From the NCBI GenBank assembly GCA_050633545.1, contig JBOEGS010000006.1:1-64000 (forward strand): a DNA stretch of 64,000 nucleotides. The letters are read 5' to 3'. Within the stretch, counting starts at the first letter, position 1; each line of letters opens with the position of its first letter. The notes under the pieces are model-generated. The model did not search any database. It was not told the origin of the DNA and saw nothing but the letters and a program-made list of their open reading frames with translations. The DNA is from Litorivita sp050633545 (GTDB lineage Bacteria > Pseudomonadota > Alphaproteobacteria > Rhodobacterales > Rhodobacteraceae). This document shows positions 50,901 through 59,232 of the stretch, piece after piece. The position numbers and the translations under genes are program-made.

Positions 50901-51307
50901 CCCATCAGCTTGAGGCAGCTGCGGATGTTGCGCTGTGCCTGATGTGTGGCCCATGCCGCATCTTTGCCCGTGCCGCTTAATTCGGCGCGGGTGAGCAATC
51001 GGTAATGCGCGACCTTTGCTTCGAGGCGCCGGTGCAAGGCGGCGCGGCGTTGGTCATCAGGCGTGACTGCCTCCAGCAGATCAATCATGGCCGCGCGTTG
51101 GGCCTGTGTTTGGTCTGAACTGGCGGCACTCATCAGCCATTGAAATTCCATCTGTGCCGATAGCCGTCCGGTGCAGGCTGCGAATTGCGCGACCAGATCA
51201 TCAGGGGCGGGCACCTGTGGCGCCGCTTCGTCCACGGCCCAAGCGACCCCTGAAAAGGCCAGATTGAACGCTATGCAGAGCGCCGGAAGTGTTTTTAAAC
51301 TGCTCAT
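50897..51307 (-). CDS. Exported protein of unknown function
   Basis: A 136-residue protein with a signal peptide (about 1-24, SSLKTLPALCIAFNLAFSGVAWA) and a helical mature domain: LVAQFAACTGRLSAQMEFQWLMS with a lone Cys, AAMIDLLEAVTPDDQRRAALHRRLEAKVAHYRLLTRAEL and AQRNIRSCLKLMG with a second Cys. Two cysteines may form a disulfide in the periplasm. No family is recognised. It converges with the flavoprotein gene, overlapping by CTAA, and lies downstream of the cobS terminator. Confidence 0.75.
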   Translation of the reverse strand: MSSLKTLPALCIAFNLAFSGVAWAVDEAAPQVPAPDDLVAQFAACTGRLSAQMEFQWLMSAASSDQTQAQRAAMIDLLEAVTPDDQRRAALHRRLEAKVAHYRLLTRAELSGTGKDAAWATHQAQRNIRSCLKLMG

Positions 51308-51436
51308 ATTTGCATCTTTTCACTCAAAAATGCGCCTGTAAATAGTGCAAAATGAAAACTATACGGAAGTGGTAAGGATCTGATGAATCCTGCCAAGCAC
51401 GAAGTCATGGGTTTGGATCATGCGCGCGACAAAGCA

Positions 51437-51464
51437 AAAGGCGCGCCGTTTGGGGCGCGCCTTT
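51437..51464 (-). terminator. Intrinsic terminator after cobS
   Basis: A perfect 11-bp stem (51437-51447 with 51454-51464) and 6-nt loop follow the cobS stop on the minus strand; TTTTGCTTT comes next. Because both arms start with AAA it may act in both directions. It shows that cobS is not read through into cobT. Confidence 0.85.
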
Positions 51465-51491
51465 GTCTTGGAAAGGATAATGTCGAAGTGG

Positions 51492-52475
51492 TTAGAAGGC
51501 GACCGAAGCGGCGCTTTCGGGCAATTCCTCGTCAAAGCAGCGTTGGTAGAACTCCGCTACGGTCTGGCGCTCCAACTCGTCGCATTTGTTCAGGAAGGTC
51601 AGCCGGAAGGCATAGCCGATGTTGCGGAAAATCTCGGCGTTTTGTGCCCATGCAATCACCGAACGCGGCGACATCACGGTGGACAGATCGCCATTCATGA
51701 AGGCCGTGCGAGTCAGATCGGCGACGGTCACCATCTGGCTGATCTGCTTGCGGCCTTTTTCGGTGTTGTAATGCGGGTTCTTCGCCAGAACGATGGCGGT
51801 TTCCGCATCATGGCTCAGGTAGTTGAGCGTCGCGACCAAAGACCAACGGTCCATCTGGCCTTGGTTGATCTGCTGCGTGCCGTGATAAAGGCCCGTGGTG
51901 TCGCCAAGGCCCACGGTATTGGCGGTGGCGAAGATACGGAAGTGTTTGTTCGGCGTGATGACTTTGTTCTGGTCAAGCAGCGTCAATTTGCCGTCGACCT
52001 CGAGAACCCGCTGGATCACGAACATCACATCGGCGCGGCCCGCGTCATATTCGTCGAACACAATCGCGGTCGGGTTACGCAGCGCCCAAGGCAGGATGCC
52101 TTCTTGGAATTCGGTGACCTGCACGCCGTCTTTGAGCTTGATCGCGTCCTTACCGATCAGATCGATCCGGCTGATGTGGCTGTCGAGGTTGACGCGCACG
52201 CAGGGCCAGTTGAGCCGCGCGGCGACCTGTTCGATATGGGTGGATTTGCCCGTGCCGTGGTAGCCTTGGATCATCACACGGCGATTGTGCGAAAAGCCCG
52301 CAAGGATCGCCATCGTGGTGTCGGGGTCGAATTTATAGGTCGGGTCGATGTCGGGCACGCGCTCGCTACGCTCGGCAAATCCTTTGACCACCATATCCGT
52401 ATCGAGGCCAAAGACATCGCGCACGCAGATCTCTTCGGTCGGTTTTGCGTTGATGTCGATAGTGCCGTCCGCCAT
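51492..52475 (-). CDS. cobS: Cobaltochelatase subunit CobS
   Basis: A 327-residue AAA+ (MoxR-like) ATPase that powers cobalt insertion with CobT and CobN. An N-terminal leader (TEEICVRDVFGLDTDMVVKGF) is typical of CobS. Walker A is GYHGTGKST, with VRVNLDSHISRIDLIGKDAIKL next; Walker B is AIVFDEYDAGRADVMFVIQRVLEV; and the sensor regions FRIFATANTVGLGDTTGLYHGTQQINQGQMDRW and MSPRSVIAWAQNAEIF follow. It has its own terminator at 51437, so it is a separate transcription unit from cobT. Confidence 0.97.
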   Translation of the reverse strand: MADGTIDINAKPTEEICVRDVFGLDTDMVVKGFAERSERVPDIDPTYKFDPDTTMAILAGFSHNRRVMIQGYHGTGKSTHIEQVAARLNWPCVRVNLDSHISRIDLIGKDAIKLKDGVQVTEFQEGILPWALRNPTAIVFDEYDAGRADVMFVIQRVLEVDGKLTLLDQNKVITPNKHFRIFATANTVGLGDTTGLYHGTQQINQGQMDRWSLVATLNYLSHDAETAIVLAKNPHYNTEKGRKQISQMVTVADLTRTAFMNGDLSTVMSPRSVIAWAQNAEIFRNIGYAFRLTFLNKCDELERQTVAEFYQRCFDEELPESAASVAF

Positions 52476-52715
52476 GTGCGAGATCCTTCAAGTGCCTGAA
52501 ATATGTCCTGCGAAAGAGGGGCAAAAGAAGCGCCCCTGCGCTTTGACCTCGTTGGTGCAATAAAATGCAGGCAAGGGCAAGGGGCGGGGCAGGGATTGCG
52601 GCCCCATGGCGGCGCAATGGCGCAGCGTTACGCGGCAGGCGCATGGCCAAGGGCCCGCGCTAGGGTGCCTATTCCTCTATAGCGCTCGGGCGCTGCGCGT
52701 GATTATCATGCACCT

Positions 52716-53291
52716 ATGACAACGCGCGCGGATATTGAAAACCTGCTGGCTCGGGTCGCCATGGGCGACCGCGAAGCCTTTGCCGCGCTCTATCGTGCGA
52801 CCTCGGCGAAACTTTTTGGCACCTGCTTGCGTGTCTTGACCGAAAGGGCCGAAGCCGAAGAGGCGGTGCAAGAGGTTTATATCAAGATCTGGCGCAATGC
52901 AGATCGCTATGCGGCGGGGGGATACAGCCCGATGACGTGGCTGATTACCATCGCGCGCAACCACGCGATTGACCGCTTGCGCAAGCGGCGCGCGCAAGTG
53001 ATGCGCGGCGAGGCGGGCGGCGGCAGCGATGAGGGCGGCGGCAACCTGCTGGACCAGATCGCCGATGGCGCGCCCAGCGTCGAGGCGCGGATGATTGCCG
53101 AAGGCGAGGCGGGGCGCATCGGTGCCTGCCTTGGCGAATTGGAACACACGCGCAGCGAGGCCGTGCAGCGCGCCTATCTGGGCGGTGAGAGCTATGCCGA
53201 TCTGGCGGCGCATTTCGGAGTGCCCGTCAATACAATGCGAACATGGCTGCGCCGCAGCCTTTTGAAACTCAAGGAGTGTTTGAGCCGATGA
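52716..53291 (+). CDS. ECF RNA polymerase sigma factor
   Basis: A 191-residue extracytoplasmic-function sigma factor. Region 2 is DREAFAALYRATSAKLFGTCLRVLTERAEAEEAVQEVYIKIWRNADRYAAGGYSPMTWLITIARNHAIDRLRKRR. Region 4 is LGELEHTRSEAVQRAYLGGESYADLAAHFGVPVNTMRTWLRRSLLKLKECL, a helix-turn-helix that reads the -35 element. The pattern fits the group paired with RskA-type anti-sigma factors (SigK-like), and just such a gene follows with an ATGA overlap. Probable regulon members include the fasciclin gene downstream. No promoter motif could be fixed. Confidence 0.95.
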   Translation: MTTRADIENLLARVAMGDREAFAALYRATSAKLFGTCLRVLTERAEAEEAVQEVYIKIWRNADRYAAGGYSPMTWLITIARNHAIDRLRKRRAQVMRGEAGGGSDEGGGNLLDQIADGAPSVEARMIAEGEAGRIGACLGELEHTRSEAVQRAYLGGESYADLAAHFGVPVNTMRTWLRRSLLKLKECLSR

Positions 53292-54004
53292 GCGCCGAGA
53301 CGCCACTGCCCGAAGACGACCGCGCCTTGGCGGGGGAGTATGTGCTCGGCCTGCTGGAGCCGGCGCAGGCACAGGCCGTCGAGGCGCGCATGAGCCGCGA
53401 TCCGGCGCTGCGCGCCTTGGTGGCCGAATGGGCCGAGGGCTTGGTGCCTTTGGCCGATGGCGGCGAGGTGCCGCCGCCCGGCACGACATGGCTCAATATC
53501 GAACAGACGCTCTTTGGCAATGAGGCCAAATCCGTGCCGTTCTGGCGCAAGCTGGGGATCGGACAGGCCGTGTTCGGCGCGATTGCCGCCGCCGGTCTGG
53601 CCTTTGTCGTGGTCAATTCGGGGCTATTGCAAAGCGGCGCACCGCTGAGCACGACCGCCCCCGCCATGCGCGCCGATCTGGGCGCGCAGATCGCGGCGCA
53701 GGATGCGAGCCTTGTTGTGGCCGCGCTTTATGACAGCAGCAGCGGCGAGATGCGGCTCAATCGGGTGGCGGGCAAGATGCCTTCGGCGCGGGCGCGCGAG
53801 ATTTGGGTGATTGCCGGAGATGCGGCGCCGCGCTCCTTGGGGCTGCTCGAGATGTCCGGCGTGACAGTGATCCGCGTGCCTGAAGAGCTGCGCGCGCAAA
53901 TGGCTGGCGCGGTTTTGGCGATCTCGGACGAGCCTTTGGGCGGCTCGCCGACGGGCGCCCCGACCGGCGCGGTATTGGCCACCGGACCTGTTTCGGCGCT
54001 TTGA
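53288..54004 (+). CDS. RskA-type anti-sigma factor
   Basis: A 238-residue membrane anti-sigma factor. The cytosolic arm DDRALAGEYVLGLLEPAQAQAVEARMSRDPALRALVAEWAEGL is the sigma-binding segment of this family. One membrane helix lies near 97-117 (GQAVFGAIAAAGLAFVVVNSG). The outer domain has an RskA fold: LVVAALYDSSSGEMRLNRVAGKMPSARAREIWVIAGDAAPRSLGLL. Similar proteins hold an ECF sigma at the membrane until released by proteolysis. It overlaps the sigma gene by ATGA, ensuring balanced synthesis. No zinc-binding (ZAS) motif is seen. Confidence 0.92.
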   Translation: MSAETPLPEDDRALAGEYVLGLLEPAQAQAVEARMSRDPALRALVAEWAEGLVPLADGGEVPPPGTTWLNIEQTLFGNEAKSVPFWRKLGIGQAVFGAIAAAGLAFVVVNSGLLQSGAPLSTTAPAMRADLGAQIAAQDASLVVAALYDSSSGEMRLNRVAGKMPSARAREIWVIAGDAAPRSLGLLEMSGVTVIRVPEELRAQMAGAVLAISDEPLGGSPTGAPTGAVLATGPVSAL

Positions 54005-54214
54005 TCCAATTTACTTTCGACTTTCTTGCTTTTGGTGAAAACAACCTAAGAATTTGTAATGTATTAATTTTATAACGCTCCTCACACCGCCGTGATCCGA
54101 TGTGCACGCTTCGTGATATGGATTTTGAAACTATTTGGATTGCCGCCCCGTAACTCCTCGTGATCCAGGCCAAAACGGCCGCGGACATAAACTGATCCAA
54201 CGAGGACCACTGAT

Positions 54215-54781
54215 ATGACCTTTAAGAAAACCTTCGCCGCCACTGCTGCTCTTTTGATTGCGGGCACCGCTGCCTTTGCCGATGGCCATTCGATGAAAAA
54301 TCCGATGGTGGGCGGCGCGGAAATGTTCGCCGACAAAAACATCGTCGAAAATGCCGTCAACTCCGCCGACCACACGACCTTGGTTGCCGCCGTCAAAGCC
54401 GCAGGCCTTGTCGACACGCTGATGGGCGAAGGCCCCTTCACCGTTTTCGCCCCCACCAACGCCGCATTCGGCATGTTGCAAGAGGGCACTGTTGAATCTC
54501 TGCTCAAGCCGGAAAACCAAGCCGCTCTGCAAAAGGTTCTGACCTGCCATGTGGTGGCGGCCAATGCGATGTCCGATGCGATTGGCAAGATGATCGCCGA
54601 TGACAATGGCAAACATGCCGTGCCGACGGTCGGTGGTTGCACCTTGCAAGCCTATATGGAAGGCGATGACATCGTTCTCGAAGACGAGCGCGGCCGCAAA
54701 GCCAAAGTCACCATCGCCGATGTCAAGCAATCGAACGGCGTGATCCACGTCATCGACACGGTGCTTTTGCCCAAAATGTAA
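54215..54781 (+). CDS. Exported fasciclin-domain protein
   Basis: A 188-residue exported protein: a signal peptide (1-22, TFKKTFAATAALLIAGTAAFA) followed by one FAS1 domain. NIVENAVNSADHTTLVAAVKAAGLVDTLMGEGPFTVFAPTNAAFGML and LLPKM/VIHVIDTVLLP contain the H1 and H2 boxes. Fasciclin proteins mediate adhesion or envelope stress responses. It follows an ECF sigma/anti-sigma pair by 210 bp, an arrangement common in alphaproteobacteria, and is a likely target of that sigma. The intergenic region is AT-rich, but no clear ECF promoter was identified. Confidence 0.93.
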   Translation: MTFKKTFAATAALLIAGTAAFADGHSMKNPMVGGAEMFADKNIVENAVNSADHTTLVAAVKAAGLVDTLMGEGPFTVFAPTNAAFGMLQEGTVESLLKPENQAALQKVLTCHVVAANAMSDAIGKMIADDNGKHAVPTVGGCTLQAYMEGDDIVLEDERGRKAKVTIADVKQSNGVIHVIDTVLLPKM

Positions 54782-54981
54782 GGGCGCTTGGAATGGGGCG
54801 GCTGGGAAGAGTGCTGCCGCCCCACGTCGCCCCATTCCGGCTTATCCCGCACAGCGTTTGACATATTTCTCACGCAGCTGTGCAAAACCGTGGCTTGCCA
54901 CGGGGCGGGCGGCGGGCCAAATCTCCTGAGGGCTCGCCGCCTTGCTACATATGAATTTATATCCGATTTGGAGGATACCCG

Positions 54982-55461
54982 ATGAAACGCCGTTCTTTCC
55001 TTGCTGTGACTGCCGCGATGGGCACCCTTGGGGCTGCGGGCCTGATGCCGCGCCGCACGATGGCCGAAGAAACCTTTGAAGTGACCCGCACCACGGCGGA
55101 ATGGAAGGCGATGCTCACCGATCTGCAATATGCGGTGATGCGCGAAGAGGCGACAGAACGCGCGGGCACCTCGCCGTTGGACAAAAACTACGCCGATGGC
55201 ATGTATCATTGCCGCGGCTGCGATCTGGCGGTCTACAGCTCCGAGACGAAATACGACAGCGGCACCGGATGGCCGAGCTTTTACCAATCCATGCCCGATG
55301 CCATCGGCACCAAAGAGGACCGCAAATTATTCTCGGTGCGCACCGAATGCCATTGCCGCCGCTGCGGCAGCCACTTCGGCCATATTTTTGATGACGGTCC
55401 CAAACCCACGGGGATGCGCCATTGTCTGAACGGTGCGAGCCTCGTGTTCAAAGCGGCCTGA
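54982..55461 (+). CDS. msrB: Tat-exported methionine sulfoxide reductase B
   Basis: A 159-residue MsrB that reduces methionine-R-sulfoxide. The N-terminus MKRRSFLAVTAAMGTLGAAGL is a twin-arginine signal (RRSFL), so the enzyme works in the periplasm. Zinc is held by CRGC and CRRC. TKYDSGTGWPSFYQ and GSHFGHIFDDGP are classical. The catalytic Cys is in MRHCLNGASL; most MsrBs read R-Y-C-x-N-S-x-S-L there, so His replaces Tyr and Gly replaces Ser. No partner reductase is in the window. It has a good ribosome site (TTGGAGG) and a strong terminator. Confidence 0.94.
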   Translation: MKRRSFLAVTAAMGTLGAAGLMPRRTMAEETFEVTRTTAEWKAMLTDLQYAVMREEATERAGTSPLDKNYADGMYHCRGCDLAVYSSETKYDSGTGWPSFYQSMPDAIGTKEDRKLFSVRTECHCRRCGSHFGHIFDDGPKPTGMRHCLNGASLVFKAA

Positions 55462-55474
55462 GCGCCGACCAATG

Positions 55475-55509
55475 AAAACCGCCGCTGGAGGATATCCAGC
55501 GGCGGTTTT
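55475..55509 (+). terminator. Intrinsic terminator after msrB
   Basis: A perfect 15-bp stem (55475-55489 with 55495-55509) with a 5-nt loop ending in TTTT. It also suits the convergent J-domain gene that ends at 55542, as the arms begin with AAAA. Confidence 0.93.
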
Positions 55510-55541
55510 GCTTTGTGTGATGCTTTAGGTTTTGTCGCTAC

Positions 55542-56165
55542 CTACTTGAAATTGCGGCTGTCTTTGAGTTGATCCCAAGCCCAGACAACCTCTTGAAGCT
55601 GTTCTTCTTGGCTGCGATCGCCACCGTTCATATCGGGGTGCAGCACTTTGATCAGCTTTTTATAGGCCTTGCGCACCTCGGCCTTGGTCCAATGGTCCTT
55701 GGCCTCCAGAATATCAATCGCGCGCCTCTCGGTGGGCGGCAAGCGGCGGGTGCCGGTGATGGATTTGCCCGGATTGCGGGTGGCATTGCTGCCCAAGACC
55801 TGATGCGGGTCCTCGATGCCAAGGCGCGCCCATGCGCGCTCTTCGGGGCTGCCCATGGGTTTGGTGGTGCGCTCCCAAACCTTGTCTTTGCTGGCCTGCG
55901 CATTGATTTCCGCTTCGGTGGTGCCGTCGAAGAAATTCCATTTGAGGTTATATTCGCGCACGTGGTCCTTACAGAACCACAGGTAGTCGTCCAGAACATC
56001 CGGCGCACGCGGCGCGCGGTATTTTCCCGGCTCTTCGCAGCCGTCTTTGCTGCACACACGTTGCGAGGTCTCGGATGCTCCCGACATCCCCCTGCGCCCA
56101 CGCGGATTTTTCTTCTTTGCCGAAGACACGGACATATCGAAACCGAAGGGATCTGGTTTGGGCAT
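55542..56165 (-). CDS. DnaJ-type J-domain protein
   Basis: A 207-residue protein whose C-terminal 65 residues form a J-domain: AIDILEAKDHWTKAEVRKAYKKLIKVLHPDMNGGDRSQEEQLQEVVWAWDQLKDS, with the HPD tripeptide that stimulates DnaK ATPase. The N-terminal part carries a small Cys pair (CSKDGCEEPGKYRAP) and a Trp/His-rich stretch (YLWFCKDHVREYNLKWNFFDG). The pattern is typical of Rhodobacteraceae J-proteins adjacent to bolA. It is divergent from bolA across 74 bp. Confidence 0.93.
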   Translation of the reverse strand: MPKPDPFGFDMSVSSAKKKNPRGRRGMSGASETSQRVCSKDGCEEPGKYRAPRAPDVLDDYLWFCKDHVREYNLKWNFFDGTTEAEINAQASKDKVWERTTKPMGSPEERAWARLGIEDPHQVLGSNATRNPGKSITGTRRLPPTERRAIDILEAKDHWTKAEVRKAYKKLIKVLHPDMNGGDRSQEEQLQEVVWAWDQLKDSRNFK

Positions 56166-56239
56166 TGGCTTACCTTTCCGACTCAGGCCGTAGAGTTTAG
56201 ACTACTCACGCCGAGATTGAAGGGGCAGGAGCAAAAATA

Positions 56240-56497
56240 ATGGATAGATCCGCAAGAATTCGCGCACAGTTGGAACAGGCGTTTGATGCGCAAGTGGTTG
56301 AAGTATATGACGAAAGTGAACAACACCGGGGTCATGCCGGATATCAGGAGGGGGGGCAGTCGCATTTTCGTGTGGTGCTGCGCGCGCCCGAGTTCGCTGA
56401 TATGAACCGCATCGCCCGTCACCGCGCCGTCCATGCCGCCATCGGGGCGCAATTGATGGGCGAAATTCACGCGCTTGCGCTGGAGCTTTCCACCTGA
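56240..56497 (+). CDS. bolA: BolA-family protein
   Basis: An 85-residue BolA. The domain has VVEVYDESEQHRGHAGYQEGGQSHFRVVLRAPEFADMNRIARHRAVHAAIG, including the conserved His after R-G (HAG) and the RHR-VH motif. BolA proteins pair with monothiol glutaredoxins (Grx4-type) to bind or move Fe-S clusters, and BolA also affects cell shape. Here it neighbours a J-protein and the cob genes, a conserved context. It converges with the DUF4177 gene 2 bp away. Confidence 0.95.
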   Translation: MDRSARIRAQLEQAFDAQVVEVYDESEQHRGHAGYQEGGQSHFRVVLRAPEFADMNRIARHRAVHAAIGAQLMGEIHALALELST

Positions 56498-56499
56498 TC

Positions 56500-57018
56500 C
56501 TAGCTCCTTTCCGATTTTGAACCCATCCCTATGAGGGCCGCGCGGCGGCGCACGGCGCTGGCCAATGAGGGATCGGGCGGGGCCGTGTCTTCGACCCCGT
56601 TATCGGCAGGGTTGTCGCCAAGGGGGGCAGAGTGCGGAGGCGGGTCGGCTTTGACCGTCGCCGCCGCCTTTGGCGCAGGCGCAGACACAGGGGAAGCGGG
56701 AGCGGCGGCGGTCTCGTCTGCCGCGTCATCCATTTCGGTTTGCGGTCCCTCCAATAGACGCGGCGCGAAGGGGGTGGCGTCGCTGGGTTTGGGGCGGCGG
56801 AACACCAAAAGCGTGCGATATGTGGTGTGCGAGGAGGTCAGCCCCGTGCGCTCTTCGCTGGGCAGGGTTTCGGCGCGCAAAAACTCCCAACCATGCACGC
56901 TCATATCGTTCATCACGATCTCGATCGTATTGGCAAAGCGCCCTTCGGGGGATTTGACCCCTTTGGCTTTGCGCCCCTTGGTGGGGGCAGGGATCACGCG
57001 GTAATCATATTGGGTCAT
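56500..57018 (-). CDS. DUF4177 domain protein with long disordered tail
   Basis: A 172-residue protein. Residues 1-75 have the DUF4177 pattern: YDYRVIPAPTKGRKAKGVKSPEGRFANTIEIVMNDMSVHGWEFLRAETLPSEERTG, with the HGWE motif and TTYRTLLVFRR. The rest (about 80-165) is a Pro/Ala-rich disordered tail (ETAAAPASPVSAPAPKAAA) ending in a basic patch. Function is unknown. The start ATGACCCAATATGAT was chosen where similarity begins. It ends 2 bp from the bolA stop. Confidence 0.85.
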   Translation of the reverse strand: MTQYDYRVIPAPTKGRKAKGVKSPEGRFANTIEIVMNDMSVHGWEFLRAETLPSEERTGLTSSHTTYRTLLVFRRPKPSDATPFAPRLLEGPQTEMDDAADETAAAPASPVSAPAPKAAATVKADPPPHSAPLGDNPADNGVEDTAPPDPSLASAVRRRAALIGMGSKSERS

Positions 57019-57190
57019 TAAAATCGATCCGGCAAAATACTTGGGTCCTGTCCTAAAGGATAGGCAGATGACGCGCAGAGTCCATACGTAAGGGGCGCAT
57101 AACGCCCGCCATTGCGCCGCTGCGCGCGTCGTGCCAGACAGATGATCACGTTTGCGGGACCGATCTCGCGGCGCGCAAGGAGCTTTCACA

Positions 57191-57940
57191 ATGGTCGATA
57201 TCCTCGTTCTGGTCGCCGCCGGTTTTTTCGCAGGTATGCTCAACGCGGTCGCGGGTGGGGGCACGTTTTTGACCTTTCCGGCGCTTGTCTATGTCGGGCT
57301 GCCCGTGGTGACGGCCAATGCCACGGCGACGCTGGCCGCATTGCCTGGATATATCGGCAGCGCCTATGCCTTTCGCCGAGAGGTGGCCACCGAGGGGCCG
57401 CTTGGCCTATGGGCGATTGTCGCGACGGCGGCGGTGGGCGGCGCCATGGGCGGCGGGTTGTTGTTGGTCACCTCGAATGCGGCCTTTAGCGGGCTGGTGC
57501 CGTGGCTGTTGCTTTTGGCGACGGTGCTTTTCGGCGGCGGGCCGTGGATTTTGGCACAGCTCAAGAAACGCGGCGCGGGGCAGGCGGGGCGCGCGATCTC
57601 TATCGTCGCGGTCTTTACGGTGAGCCTCTATGGCGGCTATTTCAATGGCGGATTGGGGATCATCTTGCTCGCCACGTTCGGGATGCTGGGCTATGCGAAC
57701 ATCCACGGGATGAACGGGATCAAGACCCTGCTTTCGGCGGTGATTTCCATCGTCGCCACCGTGGCCTTTATCTGGGCGGGGCTGATCGCATGGCACGAGG
57801 CGGGGGTGATGATGCTCTCGACGGCTGTGGGGGGCTATGTCGGGGCACTGGCCGCGCGGCGGATCACGCGCACGGATTTGCTACGCTGGGGGATTGTCGC
57901 CATCGGCGCGGCGACAACCGTGATTTTCTTTGTGAAATAG
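57191..57940 (+). CDS. TSUP-family permease (TauE/SafE)
   Basis: A 249-residue membrane protein with eight helices in two repeats: FFAGMLNAVAGGGTFLTFPALVYVGLPVVTANATATLAALPGYIGSAYAFRRE carries the first signature (AGGGTFLTFPAL and NAT). ISIVAVFTVSLYGGYFNGGLGIILLATFGMLGYANIHGMNGIKTLLSAVIS is the second. TSUP proteins move sulfite, sulfoacetate or other organic sulfur anions; the substrate here is unknown. The ATG at 57191 follows AAGGAG. Confidence 0.92.
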   Translation: MVDILVLVAAGFFAGMLNAVAGGGTFLTFPALVYVGLPVVTANATATLAALPGYIGSAYAFRREVATEGPLGLWAIVATAAVGGAMGGGLLLVTSNAAFSGLVPWLLLLATVLFGGGPWILAQLKKRGAGQAGRAISIVAVFTVSLYGGYFNGGLGIILLATFGMLGYANIHGMNGIKTLLSAVISIVATVAFIWAGLIAWHEAGVMMLSTAVGGYVGALAARRITRTDLLRWGIVAIGAATTVIFFVK

Positions 57941-57964
57941 ACCGTTTGGCGCGCCGCGCGGGGG

Positions 57965-58444
57965 CTACCCTTTGGAGCGGCGCACGCGCATCACGTGATC
58001 GATATGATCGGGGCGCGGCAGCGCTTTGTGGGTTTGATACATCGCATCAATATTGGCCATGACCTCGGGCGGGAAGGGCGCAACACGCGGGCCCGAGCGG
58101 TCGATATGCAACGTGATGCCTTCGCCCGTGGCCGAAAGCCAACCGTCCTCATGCATCAGTTCCATATAGTAGTGAAAGCTTTTTTCCGTGGTTTCAAGGA
58201 TTTGAAAGCTGGCGCGGACCTTGTCGCCCAATTTCAGCTCGCGCAGGTAGCGGATGCGGAACTCGGCGGCAAAGGTCGTCATCTGCCGCTGTTCGATATA
58301 CTCGCGGGTGATGCCGAAGCTGGCAAAGGCGGCGTCGCAGCCGTGATCGAACAGCACATGGTAATAGGCCATGTTGAGGTGATCGTTCCAATCAATCCAC
58401 TCGGGTTTGATTTCCATCCATGGCGAAAGATAGGCTTGGGTCAC
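57965..58444 (-). CDS. Hotdog-fold acyl-CoA thioesterase
   Basis: A 159-residue hotdog protein. MEIKPEWIDWNDHLNMAYYHVLFDHGCDAAFASFG has the Asp-containing 4HBT-like signature (D-x-N-x-H-M/L-N), and RIRYLRELKLGDKVRASFQIL follows, then FHYYMELMHEDGWLSATGEGITLHID. It resembles the carnitine-pathway thioesterase (betainyl-CoA type) and long-chain acyl-CoA thioesterases; the substrate is uncertain. The start is GTG (GTGACCCAAGCCTAT). It converges with the TSUP gene. Confidence 0.85.
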   Translation of the reverse strand: MTQAYLSPWMEIKPEWIDWNDHLNMAYYHVLFDHGCDAAFASFGITREYIEQRQMTTFAAEFRIRYLRELKLGDKVRASFQILETTEKSFHYYMELMHEDGWLSATGEGITLHIDRSGPRVAPFPPEVMANIDAMYQTHKALPRPDHIDHVMRVRRSKG

Positions 58445-58538
58445 GCGCGCGCTCCTTTTGTGGTGCGGCGCAATAAAGACCAGAGCGGGCCAGCGCATGC
58501 AAGACGCGATCACGCGCCAGCCCCTTTTTTTTCGCAAT

Positions 58539-59162
58539 TTACCCTTTGCGGCGGCGCAGGGCGCCAAAGCCCACCAATCCGGTCAGCAAAAGCGGCAAGC
58601 CGGCAGGCAGCGGGACCGCAGGGGCAATTTCCGCCACGCTATAGGTGAAATTATCGATGCCAATGTTCCAATCCGTGCCCCATTGGAAATAGGCCGCGCC
58701 CGAAAGCGTGACCCCCGGCGTCATGTTGACCGAAGCCCCTGTGTGACCGGTCACGTCGCTTTGCCAAACAAGTCCCCAAGCGCCGTCATAGATGCGGAAA
58801 CTGGCATCGCGAGCGGTCACGCCGCCGCTGTAATTCCCGAAATCAAAGCTGTCGAAGGTCAGCTCATAACCCGCATCAATGGCAAAGCTGAATTGCCCGA
58901 CTTGGCCGTTTGTCGCCGCAAATGCGACATCGGTGAGCTCGCTATAGTTGTTTGTCCAGTGATCGACATTGGATACGGTCACGGCCGTATTTCCAAAACC
59001 GGCGACCGTGTCATTGGTCACATCCACGTTGGTGCTATCGCCGATTGTGTCGTCGAAATCCGTATAGTCTCCGGCGACCTCGTCGAAGGTCATGATAACG
59101 GTTTCGCCAAGGGCAGGAGACGCCATGGCAAGCGCCGATACGCAAATCAGTAGGTGTTTCAT
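58539..59162 (-). CDS. Exported VPLPA-CTERM sorting protein, second copy
   Basis: A 207-residue exported protein with a signal peptide (1-19, KHLLICVSALAMASPALG), a mature domain rich in D, T, N, G and V, and the tail VPLPAGLPLLLTGLVGFGALRRRKG, which is the same three-part sorting signal as 3851-4438. The body includes many aromatic/glycine stretches (DSFDFGNYSGGVTARDASFRIYDG) that suggest a beta-sandwich surface protein. It is a different protein from the first apart from the tail. Its promoter is at 59233-59261; the leader carries a CCCGC-GAAA-GCGGG hairpin. Confidence 0.9.
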   Translation of the reverse strand: MKHLLICVSALAMASPALGETVIMTFDEVAGDYTDFDDTIGDSTNVDVTNDTVAGFGNTAVTVSNVDHWTNNYSELTDVAFAATNGQVGQFSFAIDAGYELTFDSFDFGNYSGGVTARDASFRIYDGAWGLVWQSDVTGHTGASVNMTPGVTLSGAAYFQWGTDWNIGIDNFTYSVAEIAPAVPLPAGLPLLLTGLVGFGALRRRKG

Positions 59163-59232
59163 CGGTTTGTCCTCTCGAAAACGGTCCCGCGAAAGCGGGC
59201 AAAAAAATAATTTAGGGCAGCGTAATCTGTAA

